Positions 34,812 to 46,904 of a stretch of DNA of 64,000 nt are shown in pieces. The stretch comes from Sphagnum compactum. Its lineage: Eukaryota > Bryophyta > Sphagnopsida > Sphagnales. Under the pieces are notes generated by a model, which saw nothing but the letters and a program-made list of their open reading frames with translations, searched no databases and was not told the origin of the DNA. The DNA lies in the NCBI GenBank assembly GCA_965153455.1, contig OZ234495.1, positions 434,001 through 498,000 on the forward strand, written 5' to 3'. The position numbers were made by a program, and so were the translations under genes. The number at the start of each line of letters is the position of its first letter. The first letter of the stretch is position 1.

Positions 34812-36428
34812 TTAATCACAAACCAAAAAAAAACAGGCTAAACTTGTGGAGTTTATTTCAATCATACATGAAGTTCCTGATTTTCGAGCATGGTGATTGT
34901 AGTCATCTTCAATTACATATATAGTATCAACTCTGTCTGCAGCATCCACAGGCTGTGTGTTTTGAGAATAATCAGGTGGTACATCCTCTTGGCCATATGG
35001 ATGCTTCAAAACCTTAGCGTTGTAATCCACCAACAGCTGGCAGATTGTTGGAAACCGAGGACGCTCTACAGGATTTGGGGCCCAACATTTCTCAATGAGT
35101 GCAGAGAGGTAATCAGGACAATAGTCCACATCTGGTAACTGAGGCCTCACTCCATCACGAATGTTTTCAAGAAGAGTTACTAGTGGTTTGTCTTTGAATG
35201 GGACATCCCCAGTGAGGACCTCAAAGCAGAGCATAGAGAAACTGTACACATCTGCTGATTTTGTGTACTTCTCTCTGTTTTCCTCCACTTCAAATACCTC
35301 CGGTGCCCTCCACAGGGTTGCACCCACCATCGGTGTAGTGTACCCAGAATCGTGCAGCTTCAGTTTTGACTGGCCAAAGTCTGTGAGTTTAACTTGCACA
35401 GATGACGAGGAAAGTTGTCCATCTGGACCCTCCACAACATTTATAAGAACATTGTTCGCCTTCAGATCACGGTGCATCACCCCATTCTCATGCAGGTAAT
35501 TCATTGCCTCTGCAATCTGTAGCAATATGTTCATAGCTACCAGCAGTGGAAGAGGAGGTCCTTCACCAGCATTCTTCTTCTTTTCATCTAAGTATCTCCG
35601 GAGGTCCATGCTCATGAGCTCCGAAACAATGACGGGCTGATTTTCCTTGACTCCATAGCCTATGAATTGAACCACATTTGGGTGTCGCAACTTGGAAAAC
35701 AGACTTGCTTCTTTCTCAGCTGCCTCTTTGTTTATGCAGTCCGTTTTCCAAACCTTAGCAGCTGCCATCACTCCAAGGAACGTACACTTGAACACGGTTC
35801 CAAATGATCCACCTCCAAGACAATCCTTATAAGAAATTTCAACATCAAGTGGAAAATCTATGGTGTATGGATGTTTATGATTGGAAATCTCTGCCTCCAG
35901 TTTTTCTGAAAGGTGTTTTGCAAGCTTTGCAAATTTTGAGGTAAAAATTATACCTCTTTTGTACTCTTTCATGCTCCGTATCAAGCTATCAATGTCTCTT
36001 CTAGAGGCGTCTTTGACGGCTGATTCCAGGGAAACCAAGACAGGACGATACATGATGTTTGTCTTCATCTGCACCAACACGTCGACACATGCAAGAAACT
36101 CTCTCAGGTGGAGGATGACCTTTTTCTCGAGCGATGCGGAATCAGAAGAGGAGATCACTGACGTCCACCAATCTTTCTTAGTCCATTGTGTCACTAACTG
36201 CTGGCCACACAACATGATACGCCTCAATTCCACAAGAGCTGTTTTGCAAGGAAGATCTATTGAATCACCCTCACAGAATATGTTCCTGTCAAGGTACTCG
36301 AGGGAGGCCGCGTATTTGTCGGTAAGGAGTCCGCACAAAGATTTGTTAAACTTGACTTTTCCAAATTGCAAACTTAAAGTCCTCGCCACATCTTGACATT
36401 CCTTGAACAGATCCCTCAGAGCCGCCAT
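34812..36428 (-). CDS. TKL kinase with DUF1221/HeLo-like N-terminus, copy 2 (intact)
   Basis: Intronless frame of 538 codons from ATG 36428 (MAALRDLFKECQ). Residues 1-185 are helical and resemble DUF1221, the HeLo-like domain of plant MLKL proteins: VKFNKSLCGLL at 25-35, DWWTSVI at 86-92, LHLREFLACVDVLVQ at 106-120. The kinase domain follows: GGGSFG at 205-210, lysine 225 in AAAKVWK, HRDLKANN from 319, DFG 350-352, APE 375-377, so all catalytic motifs are present. The tail from V473 has an acidic EDVPPD and IYVIEDD and ends near EINS. An upstream in-frame ATG (36578) would add 50 residues with a hydrophobic run; I prefer 36428 because pseudogene P5 starts there too. Family knowledge suggests immune or cell-death signalling; that role is inferred. 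Confidence 0.85.
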   Translation of the reverse strand: MAALRDLFKECQDVARTLSLQFGKVKFNKSLCGLLTDKYAASLEYLDRNIFCEGDSIDLPCKTALVELRRIMLCGQQLVTQWTKKDWWTSVISSSDSASLEKKVILHLREFLACVDVLVQMKTNIMYRPVLVSLESAVKDASRRDIDSLIRSMKEYKRGIIFTSKFAKLAKHLSEKLEAEISNHKHPYTIDFPLDVEISYKDCLGGGSFGTVFKCTFLGVMAAAKVWKTDCINKEAAEKEASLFSKLRHPNVVQFIGYGVKENQPVIVSELMSMDLRRYLDEKKKNAGEGPPLPLLVAMNILLQIAEAMNYLHENGVMHRDLKANNVLINVVEGPDGQLSSSSVQVKLTDFGQSKLKLHDSGYTTPMVGATLWRAPEVFEVEENREKYTKSADVYSFSMLCFEVLTGDVPFKDKPLVTLLENIRDGVRPQLPDVDYCPDYLSALIEKCWAPNPVERPRFPTICQLLVDYNAKVLKHPYGQEDVPPDYSQNTQPVDAADRVDTIYVIEDDYNHHARKSGTSCMIEINSTSLACFFLVCD

Positions 36429-37170
36429 ATTGGAACAGACCGTGAAAATGAACGGTGGCAAAGAGAATGACGCCGGCAACTGGATCAGAAGAACAACACA
36501 GAGCACAGACGATCGATATCCACTGCGCTTAACATAACACGGTTCTACTTTATGTTGTTCATTCACTTTGAGCCTCAAAAAATCTATGCGCCTTGAACGC
36601 GTCCCGGCCGAAACCCCGGAGCCGCGCGTTTATCTGTGGACTGTCGACAGAGAAAACTCTGACCCAAACTGTGTGTCAAACCCCACCAAACGGATTTGAA
36701 ACAATTCGAATCTCGCATATTGGTGATGTTGGAGATTTCTTCAGTTCAACCCCCGCTACTAGTCCAAAACATACACGATCCCCAAGCGAAGACGAACAGA
36801 TCTCCCTTCTACGCAAAACATCCTACACTAGATCAAATCAAAACTTGCTATCTACTCCTGTGATGAGGGGTTGGACTTGCGGCTGACTGCTATTGTCAAA
36901 CTCCCAACCAAATTTTTTTCTGAAGTCCCTGTTCTCCACAGCATACAAACACATGTGGATCACACACACATCAACTGTGGATTGCAAGCATTCGGAGCTT
37001 GGATCTCTTCTAAGTAAATGGACTTGAATCTGAACGCTCCGAAAACATTTCCGACGTGCACTTGACGTATGTAAATGAAGCTGCTGAGAACGAACGTATC
37101 CCTTCAGTTGCGTTGGTGAACATCGCAAGCTTATCTTCCACTCGCTTGACGAATGCTGGTGGAGGCAGCG
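36429..37170. promoter_or_regulatory. 5' flank of TKL kinase copy 2
   Basis: Aligned with 18,574-19,260. Conserved blocks include GTTTATCTGTGGACTGTC, ACACGATCCCCAAGCGAAGA and ATTGCAAGCATTCGGAGCTT (the first reads CTTATCTGTGGACTGTC in copy 1). Likely promoter and 5' UTR; no start site can be named. Confidence 0.4.
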
Positions 37171-37199
37171 ACCCAGTGTTTTCCTTTTTTCACAATTCC

Positions 37200-37495
37200 C
37201 ATGTTTTTAAATTATAAAATTTGGGTAAAGCAGTAGGAGAAAATTTGTAGTGTACGTGAGGGGCATCTTACATCGCTGCTAGAAATTGGGGGGGGGGGAA
37301 TATTATGCCTACTCCTTAACAGTGGGAGGGAAATAATGTCTACTTACTTATAGGTGTAAGAACCCTCCCACTATTTCAAGAGTGGGCATGAGAAGCCTGC
37401 CCTTCATAGACCTTGTGATCTACGGATACCATCACCTCCCCCTTAATTGGAGAATGCCCCCCGCCCCTCCCACAAGGTTTCACCTTACACTTAAG
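37200..37495. other. insertion of about 290 bp in copy 2 flank
   Basis: This piece is absent from the matching place in unit 1 (near 19,290). It holds a G run at 37,289-37,298 and short inverted arms AGTGGGAGGG (about 37,322) and CCCTCCCACT (about 37,364). It could be a small non-autonomous element, but ends and target duplication were not found. Confidence 0.4.
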
Positions 37496-40029
37496 CAACA
37501 AGACTCAGCCGAAAATGGCCATTGATAGTGGCAAGATGGAGGAGAATTGTGCATAGCCTCATCAATAACAAGTTATCAACAACTCAAATGATTGATATTT
37601 TTTTTCATTATTTTTTTATATTGTTCACACACACACAAAATCCTAAAATTTTTATGGAAGGTGATGATTATCGTCAATGAGGATATTGCAAAAAATAATG
37701 CATTTAGAATTGAATGAAACTTTAACACATTTTTAAAATGATTTTGCAATGCTTTTTTTAAATGGATAATTTCACCAACTCACCTTAAATCACAATGCAA
37801 TATTTTCATCTAGCATTAACAAGTTGGATTAATTGTCCAATATGTAATATTTGCATTTAAAAAAATTACGAATTAGAAAATGAATTAGGTGTTGCAAGTT
37901 GTACTAATTACCCAATGTGCAATACATATAACATGGGTCATGTTAAAAAAATCATTTTTTGGTCAAAGCTTACCTTAGGTGGACATTCAATCCCAAAATG
38001 CATTACTTACATCCATATTATTCCAAAACCAGTTGTTGGACATGACAATGCAATATTTGCATCACAAAGTCGTTGGCTTTATCAATTCGTTTAAGATTTG
38101 CAAGAAATTTATCATTTCATAGGTTTGTGTTTTTTACACACAGATGTCATGCATCTAAAACACATGTGATGCACATATAAATAGGATGTTAAAATATTGT
38201 GAATTTCATTATCAAATTGTGGGATGGGAAGTTTGTGATGTGTATATTCGCAAATTCAAAATTGGAAAAACATGTAGATATGTAGATATTACATAATTAG
38301 TTAATATAATACATTTTAGGATGCAATGCAAGTATTGCATAGTCGACCCAAAAAATCAATAAATGTTTTGGGAACATAATGTGTGTATTACGAGGTGGCA
38401 ACATTGCAAAATGTAGTTTAACAATCACTATTACAAAAACATGTTTTTTACATTACTAACATCATGTTTAAAATGACTATATAGTCAATATTTAGAATAC
38501 GTTAGTAGTTTGAAGTGACTAAATGTGTCCATCATGATTAACATCAAAAGTAGCAATGTTGGTTATGATTAAAAACTCTAGCATTATAATAGACAATATG
38601 TTGCACACGTGGTAAATGTGGGTGCTCACATGGACTTGTTTATATTGATTACTACAACTAACATGACTAAAATTAGTCATAAAATATGACACACATCATT
38701 ATAATGTGTGGTAATAATAAAATGGAAAAAAAAAAACATGTTCTCATTTTAAAAAATTCATTATGAAAAAAAAGACAAAAGATATCATTATCATGATTTC
38801 AATTATTATTTATAATTATTCAAATAAATAAATAATTCATAATAATTAACCAAATGTGCATGCTAATCTTGAATTATTCAAATTTCTAATTAGTATTTAT
38901 GATCAATCAATTGAATGCATATATATGTCCAAATTAAACTAGTCCCAAACTAAACCATATATTTATGATCAAATGACATGAATAAAATCGAATAATAAAA
39001 TAAAATAACTCATTTTAATTTATTAAAAAATTTAAAACTAATGTACATCTTATTTATATTTGAAATTAAAAATATTAATTTTTTAATAATAAAATTAAAG
39101 TAATACCCATTGTTTCTACAAAAATATTGTAAGATTAGATTCAATTCTTTTATTTTGTTTACAAATTTTGATATGATTGAAGGCATACAAATTTTATTAC
39201 ATAAATCTTTCACAAGTGAATTTTCTTTGTTCTAATATGCAAAAGATATTTTGTTAAAACATAATTTTTGATAAATATGCAGCATAAATCAAAATATGTA
39301 AACTAATGTAATATATAAAATTTTGGATTTAAAATATTACAAAATTGAAGTCAATGATGAAAGTAAGGAAACCAAATGTACCTAAATAGTTGTATGTGAA
39401 ATTTGTAACCCAATAAAAAGTATTCTTGTTTGAAATTTTGAAACAAATATTGAAAATTTTGTTCATGTTTTGAAATTGAAAGGAATCACGACGTTCAATG
39501 TGATTATGATAGTAAATTAGTTTGACCTAAGCAATTATAGATTATAACCCAACCAAATTTTTAAAACATTATATACAAATTTTTAAATTAAGTGATTTAA
39601 TTATTCCTTCACATTTTGAAACCTATTTTTTTTTAAATTCAATCTAATTGTGAAAGTAAATGTTTTATTTGAATAATTATATTTTAAACATTACATATGA
39701 ATTTCTGAAATAATATTATAAACCATCTTAGTTGTACATTTTGGAATGGAAAAAAATCACAAAGCTCCATTTTATTATGAAAATAAGTAAATTATATGTA
39801 CTTAAATAATATTTGAATATATAACTCAATTCAAAGTCATAAAAATACATTTGGATTTTTTAATTAACAAATATTTAAAATTATTATTATTTACACGTAT
39901 TTTTAATTACAAAGTTCATTGTAATAATGAACCTACGAAATCAATTTGAAATAGTGACATAAAGAAATATGCATTTTTTTGGTTCAAAGTATGTGTTTAT
40001 ATCTTTTGTGATGTCAAATTCGGTCATAA

Positions 40030-40105
40030 TGTGAGGCGATGGTTTAGTGGTTAAGGCTTTGGAGTGTGGTTGAGAAGGTTGTGGGTTCAAACTTCTTTTG
40101 AACAT
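40030..40105 (+). repeat. tRNA-like relic, possibly a SINE head
   Basis: TGGTTTAGTGGTTAAGG fits a pol III A box and GTGGGTTCAAAC a B box, about 32 bases apart. The arms do not pair as a proper tRNA cloverleaf, so I call it a tRNA-derived relic rather than a tRNA gene. Confidence 0.45.
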
Positions 40106-41049
40106 TCATCATCAAAACATAAATCAGCAATCTAATAGTAATGTCAATTCGAATTTTATTTTATTTTTTTAAAATCATTGAATTTCAAGTCAAGGATGAC
40201 ATTGTTTTGGATTCATTTAAAGGTTCCAAAAAAAATTAATTCATAATGTCATTATATATTCATATGAATAATTTATTTTTAATTTGAAAATCAAATTAGT
40301 AATGCCACATCAATTAATAGCCTTAATCATTTTAGTCATTTCAAACAAACATCTTAATCATTTTAAATATTTGTCTTTAATCATGTTAGTTATATAATTT
40401 TAATCACATTTGTGTAAAAAAAAATTGGTTTGTTTTAACTAAATTTAATTTTGTCCATTGTCTAATGTGATTAAAACTATGATTAAACTTCATCAAAAAA
40501 ATTAGCTTAAAAACACATATTTGTAATAATGAATTATGGATGCAAGTATTGCATGTCCAAACAAATGTTATGTTTATTGTATTGTTTCAAACTAAAAGAA
40601 ATTGAAAAAAAAATACATGCTTTCAAAAAAGAAAAAAAGAAGACATAATTGAAATAAAAATAACCAAAAAATGCACCAAAAAAAAAGAAAAAACCACACA
40701 CACAAAAGTAGAATTTAAAATAAAAGAAGGAAAAAACATAGAAAAAACAAAACAAAAAACCTCACTTGAAAAGTCCCCAAATTTTCTTGCATTGTTGTAG
40801 CAAATCTTTTTGTTTCAAACCCACCCCCACATTGTGTTGTGATCTTGCTTCACACCAAAGTTCCTAACCCCTAACAATAAGGTATATTGTTTTTCCAAAT
40901 TCTTTTATTGTTTTAAAGTGAAGCTCCCAAAACACACACACATACATTCTAAACCATTTTCTTGGTCCAAACTAAAGTTCCAAACACACAAACATTTTCG
41001 AAACCCTTTTTTTGCTCTAAATTAAAAGTCCCAACACAATGCATGAAAG

Positions 41050-41285
41050 AGAAGAAAACACATGGAGAAATAAATTAAAAAATAGAAAGAAAATAACAAA
41101 AAAAAAATAGGGAAAGGAGCAAGGATAAAAAGAGAAATAACAGTAAGGAGAAAGAGGAGGGAAAAAATAAATTAATAGAGGATGAGGAATAAGGAAAAGA
41201 AAAAAGAAAAAAAAACAACAAAAAAAAGAATAGGAATATTAAAAAGAAGGAGAAGAAAAAAAAGAAAAAAAAATGGGAGATGGGT
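41050..41285. repeat. purine-rich stretch
   Basis: Over about 230 bases the plus strand is almost only A and G. The minus-strand frame across it (41075-41350) is a low-complexity shadow, not a gene. Confidence 0.7.
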
Positions 41286-41539
41286 TTATTGGGGTGGGGG
41301 AGGCAATGAAGAAGTGGGGACAAGTAAATAAAAATCAAAGTTTCATCCAATCAAAAGAACCCAACGAGTTCTTTTAGACTAGTGTATTGGTGGGTGTTGG
41401 GTTATGCCAATTGTTACATTGCAAATGTTGTCGTTTTTAATAACATTGATTTATCATGAACACCACCATCACCCATTGCTTGCATCAATGTAGTTGCTTG
41501 CATCATCGCTTACATCATCGTTCACTTTAGTAAATGCAC

Positions 41540-41775
41540 ACATGGAAGCTTCCTTAAATTAGGTCCCTAATGGGGTATAATTTGAATTAACATTTAGTTA
41601 AGTTTTAGTTGATTTTTCATTCACTATTAGTTGGGAAACTTCTCAATAAGCTTCCTTGGTCAATGTACACACAAAAACATATATGGAAACTTCCTTGAGC
41701 TAGATCCCGATGGGGTATAAATAGGGGTAAGACCTCCCATTACCTTCAGTCTATTTAACATCAGATTTGGGTACG
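41540..41775 (+). promoter_or_regulatory. duplicated TATA-like element
   Basis: Two related phrases, CACATGGAAGCTTCCTTAAA near 41,541 and ATATGGAAACTTCCTTGAGC near 41,680, are each followed by ATGGGGTATAA. The second continues to TATAAATAGG, a good TATA box. It could be promoter-like sequence of a lost LTR element; no product follows. Confidence 0.3.
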
Positions 41776-42309
41776 CTTTCCTATCATAACCTTTGTTTGC
41801 ATAGGTTATTAAAATAAAATTTTGTTTGAATCATCGTTTAACATATATTGTGTTCTTGTTTTGTGTTTTTGTGTTTCTAGTCTTGGATTAGACTTAGGCT
41901 TGCATTTATTATGATTTGTTTTCTTTGTTGTGTCCTTGCCTTAATTCCTGTTCTTGTAGTTTTTTGTGCCTATGACATGATCACAACCCCACCCATTACT
42001 TAGAAAGCTTCACGTTAAATGATTAATGCAAGAAAAAATAATGTGTGGGTTGTGTGTCGTAGTTTCATGTGTTTTCCTTGCATTATTATTTTGTTATTAT
42101 TAATTTTTTGTTAGTTTTGTGTTGATCGTGTTTGTTTGTGTTGTGCTTGGTGATCCTTTGTTGGTGTTTGGTAGTGGCACACAGATCCATGGAAGTTTGG
42201 CACCAAAGCCTACTTACACAAATGCAAGCAAAATGTGTAAATGATGAAAAAAATGAATTGTTCATGCAATATTTGTTGGCACAACTAGAAAATGCACTCA
42301 ACCCTTAGC

Positions 42310-44240
42310 ATGGTGGCTTTTTGTTAGGATGTTGAAACAATATTGATTAACAACAAAATGAAAGGCATTTGCGAATCTTGAAAGATTATTTTTTTTCATC
42401 ACCAATCTATGACAATAGATATTTTTGCATGATATATAAGATGAAGTGATTTCTATTTTGCAAAATCATGGATGTTATCTATGATCATGATTCTTATTTG
42501 TGCAACATAGGGACATGCATGGGCACTTGGGCCCTTCCCCCATCCAAAAATGCACTACAGCCTTGAAAATGTTGGCATACGGCATTGTAGTAGATGCCAC
42601 CAATGAATAATAATTTTTATCTAGTTAAAAACACTATAATTGAATGGGATAGTTTACCAATGTGTTTATATACTTATCAATGGGATATATCCAAGGTGAT
42701 CAATTTTTGTTCAAATGATGCATGAACCAAAAGGTGAGAAGTGACAACATTTTGTGAAATGTCAAAAGAGTGCATGGAAGGACTTGGAACATTGCTTTAG
42801 GGTTTTGCAAGCAAGGATTCAAGTGATTGCAAATCCCACTAGGCAATGGGATAGGGAGGTGATAATAAATGTTTTGATGGCATGTATGGTATTTCATTAC
42901 ATGATCAATGATAACAAAGTGATTGAAAATCTAATGCTAGCTTGGCAATACCAAAAGATTATATAGTTTAAAAGAGGCCTCACATTTCATACATTCTTGA
43001 ATAGCACAAAATGTGATGAAAGATGTTAACAACCATTACAAACTCATAAATGACTTCATTGAAAATTGATGGGCAATGAAAAGCAACAACTTGCTTTGAA
43101 ATAAATATTTGAATTTTGTTCGAGTCTAAATGCTTCAATGTAGGCCTAGGCCTCAGTTTACATTCCAATGTATATTGCTACAATTCCAAATATATTGTTT
43201 GTAGTCTTTTCTATTTTTGTGGTTTCTACAACTTTAAGAAGAGTGATTGTGCTAGGAGCAATAGGAGCAAATGTTACATTGTTCATTTTAAAGTGTGCTC
43301 AAAATTCATAATATAGTTCCTCACATCTTTGCAACTTGAAATATTCATGTGCATCCTTTGATAAAAGTTGGTTGTCAAGCATGGTGAACCACGCCACGGT
43401 TGGCTACTATTCAAAACTGGTAAAAAATTTCAAAATTCTTGTTTCCATGTTTATGGTCATGTGTGCTTAAGTGCACAATCTTTCAACGTTTTAGCTCTCA
43501 ACGTCTTTTGCAACTTTCAAACTTTATGGCCTTTTTTATGTAAGTGAATAAGAATTTGACATATTTTCCAAGTCAAGAATTTCAACTTCAATTGTGCTTG
43601 TTCGTTCTATGCTTTTTTGTCTCATGAGTGACATCTTGCGCACGTTCTTTTGCATGTCCACCCACTATAATGCATCTTTCCAAAATAGCCAATAGTGTAT
43701 CAAGATGAATGAATGTTGCTTTGGGTGTTTGCTTTTGTAAAGCTCCAATGCATTTTGCAATGTGTTCTTAATGGATATCCCAAGTTCATTCAAAGCATCA
43801 ACAAAACCATGATAATGCGCAAACTTGGAGATGTCATATTTAATCACCTTCATTTTGTTTTCATGATTCTTGTAAGCTTGTTTGCACATGTTGAAGGTTG
43901 ATTTTTATTGTAGTGTTGTTACACACTAAATCAAAATGTTGTCAATTTTTGTCCATTACAAGTCACACATTTTTGCAAAATGTGAAAATATGATTTGTAA
44001 AACTAGTAATCTTCTTCAACAACAAAGTTTTTCCCCTTTTTTGACTTTGTTTTTGTTGGGCCAAAAACTAGAATACTTGTTGAAAGCAACATGCCAAACT
44101 CCAAACCTTCCAAAGATGCTTTTACAGAGCTTGACGACATTATCTCTTCTTTCTCTTGATGTTAGAAATGGTCAAATACTGGGTTTCATAGGCTTTTATA
44201 TCATGTATGAAAGTGTCAATGAAACATAAATTTCTTTTGA
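42310..44240. mobile_element. PIF/Harbinger-type element relic, copy 2
   Basis: Plus-strand 42,370-42,960 shows the transposase in broken frames: YFFSSPIYDNRYFC near the start, MLAYGIVVDATNE (about 42,568-42,608), NGIYPRWSIFVQMM, then AWKDLEHCFRVLQARIQVI and WDREVIINVLMACMVFHYMI (42,775-42,915). These match the nuclease-type transposase (Plant_tran/DDE_Tnp_4). On the minus strand 43889-43665 fits the companion protein, with ALELYKSKHPK and LIHYWLFWKDAL. The two genes converge. Several stops; inactive. Terminal repeats not seen. Confidence 0.75.
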
Positions 44241-44749
44241 AGCTAAGAACCTTAATTCCTGGTGGAGTTGTGGGTGGGGCTTAAGTTTTTGGGGTTTTTT
44301 CTTCACAGCCCTTATTTGCCATTAGAGAGCCATTTGGTTACCATTGTGTAGATGCTCAAATTCCCACCCTTTCCTGGATGTAAAGTGCACCCCCCAAATA
44401 CACTAGGAAATATCTATGTTGGTGATGTATATTTTTATGTTCATTGAATTTTTTTCCTGGATGTAAGGTGGACCCTCCAAATACACTGGGAAATTTCTAT
44501 GTTGGTGTAATATATATTTTTATGTTCATTGAAAATTTTGACTCCTTTCGGACCTCATCAAGAGCCTTGTGAGAGAGTTCTAGAAGACTTCAGAAATATT
44601 ACAATTGTAAATTAAGGCCCAGAAGCATTAAAATTTATAAAATGAACTTTGATTGTTGCAAAGACAAGTGTAGGGGGAGAAGAATATGAGGAGGAGAAAG
44701 GAGCCGTAGTATGATCCAGAACGATCTAGAACGGTGACATTGAAACAAA

Positions 44750-45960
44750 ACCAGCAGCAGTATCAGAAGTAGCAAAGCTGCTGCCATTACCTGCATCACT
44801 TGTCTCTATCACAACCAGTAAATCTGTCCGCTGAAGCTGCTGTTATTACCAGAGTCACTTACCGTTATCCCATCCATTCCATCTGACTATGCTGCCTTCC
44901 CGCAGCAGGTTTTCATTTTCTTCATCTTGTTTTCTTAGTCAAAGTGCCATTCATCTTGAAATATATGAGTAGCTCATCTAGCTGGCAACTGAATGGCAAT
45001 ATTAAAACAGCTTCACTCTTTCTTAATCTCGGATGCATACGCTGAAGAGAAAGGACCAAAGCAAGAGTTCCACATGTAGAACGGCTGTTGAAAGCCTTAT
45101 AATACTGGGCTAACAACAGTCTAATAATATCTGGGCTAACAAAGTGGCCATAATTTATAGGAAAAAAATATTCATTATACTGGGCAATGAACAATGTGGT
45201 ACCCTCACTCTATCTCTCATTGTACTCTTGTAGCCTAGAAGTATGGAAGTGCATACCAAGCATATTGAGCACAATTCAGTGCGATTGTAATGACATGTTT
45301 GCCCTCACTTATATCGTTTGTCATCATCTTCTCTTCTCATCTTCTCTTCTTTGCTCTGTCCATTTTTCTGGCTCTGTAGTAGATTTACATGTGGGAGTGC
45401 TAAGAGCTTTGGGCAGGCAACACTGATTATGCAGTCTACAGCTATTCTATCAATCTGTCAGTACTGATTTTGAACCTATTTTAATATCATTAGTGTTGTA
45501 GAATTGTCTATCTGAGTTCCAGAACTTCTGTTGGTACATCCTTACAGAGCAAACCTGGCAGGCATGCAATTTTCCAATTTATGGTGCAGCTCTACACAGG
45601 GTGGTTTACCAAGATGCTGAAGAATGTGGAGAGGCTGGGTGGTAGAGCCAAAACTCTATCAAACCTTGGAATTTTGAAGATTAAATTGACATTTTATCTG
45701 TGGGGATTGTCAAATTTCAATATTCATAGAATGCTCCATAAAGACCAAGGAAGCTTGTCAACCACTTAAAAGACATATTGTGCAAGGAGAGGGAGGAGAT
45801 CAGGAAACCTGGAGTCTGAGATCCCCTACTCCCAAATGACTTCGCAATTGGGGCAAACAACCGCCTACACATTCCTCTCATACTTCAGGCAAATTATTCA
45901 GAATGTCCAGACCCATCCCCTGAAATCCATTACAAAACACTTTCTTAAGCCCACAGCAAA
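44750..45960. repeat. start of the partial third unit
   Basis: Aligns with 2935-3960, including the dispersed GGCAGGCATG block. Small frames such as 44922-45194 (minus) are not recognised. Confidence 0.7.
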
Positions 45961-46780
45961 TATCCAAAATTTTCATCTATGTCTTTGTTGGTGTGCCCAA
46001 TAACTAAAAACTTTGATTGAACGTCTTCGAACATTTTTCTTGTTGTTAGAAGAGATAAGAATGCAAGTAAGTGATGATTCTTATTATCTTTCACTTAGTT
46101 GTCCATTTAAAAAAGAACCTTTCTAAGTTATGGCTTGGTATCAATGAATATTTCTAGAACCTTTAATGTAAGCAAACAACAAAAAATCTTTGCATTAATC
46201 ATTGAAAGAACGAATTTTGTGATTCATTCTCAAATAAAACCTTGATTCATTAACTAGCTCCTCCTCCAAGACTCAAAAGTAGTTGCAACAACAACCCAAT
46301 TGTGAATTACATGCTACATTATAATTTCAAGTTTATAATGTGATTTTAAAAGAAAGTTATTCATTTCATTAATGTGGAAACAGACCTTAAGTTAAATTAT
46401 GGGTATACTTGGAAACCCAAACAAGGAATTATTTGGCAACAATCGACTTGTTACCATGTTGATTTTATGTCTAGTTGAGGCAAACAATCTAGATAGTGGT
46501 CTCAAGGTGGATTTTTTGTTTAGTTGAGGTCAAAAATCCACATGAAATTGAAATCCACTTGGTGGTCACCGAGTTATTTTATAGCCTTAGGTTATAGGTT
46601 GGAAACCACCTGGTGGCCATTAGGTGGTATAATTAGAATAAATGTTGTTTGCAATCAATTATTGTAATTAAAAACATGTCATTTGTAATTAAACTATATA
46701 TTTTTGTGAAAATCTAAAGTTAACATGCTGAAAACCGTCATACTTATCATAGATTTACCGTTATAATTTCAATATTCATA
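45961..46780. other. AT-rich insertion, no gene
   Basis: Interrupts the alignment with unit 1. There is a loosely doubled phrase around CTAGTTGAGGCAAACAATC and TTTAGTTGAGGTCAAAAATC (46,470-46,540). Confidence 0.5.
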
Positions 46781-46904
46781 CATGAAAGGTAGAAGACAAG
46801 CCAGCCTGATTACTTGTGTTTCAAAGCTGATGTAGAGACTCCAAGGGCACCTGTAGATGTTACCATTTTTCTGGCATGCCTCCACAACAATCTGGTTGCA
46901 AAAC

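Larger units (their letters stand above)
37560..42300. other. AT-rich island, no gene
   Basis: Very AT-rich sequence without credible coding frames. It sits between two parts of unit 2 that are almost continuous in unit 1 (19,380 to 19,500), so it is an insertion or a local expansion. Contents noted separately: tRNA-like relic, purine-rich stretch and a duplicated TATA-like element. Confidence 0.7.

Noticed and set aside
40034-40100. Functional tRNA gene
   Set aside because: A and B boxes fit, but acceptor and T stems do not pair.
41075-41350. Phenylalanine/serine-rich minus-strand frame
   Set aside because: Shadow of a purine-rich stretch.
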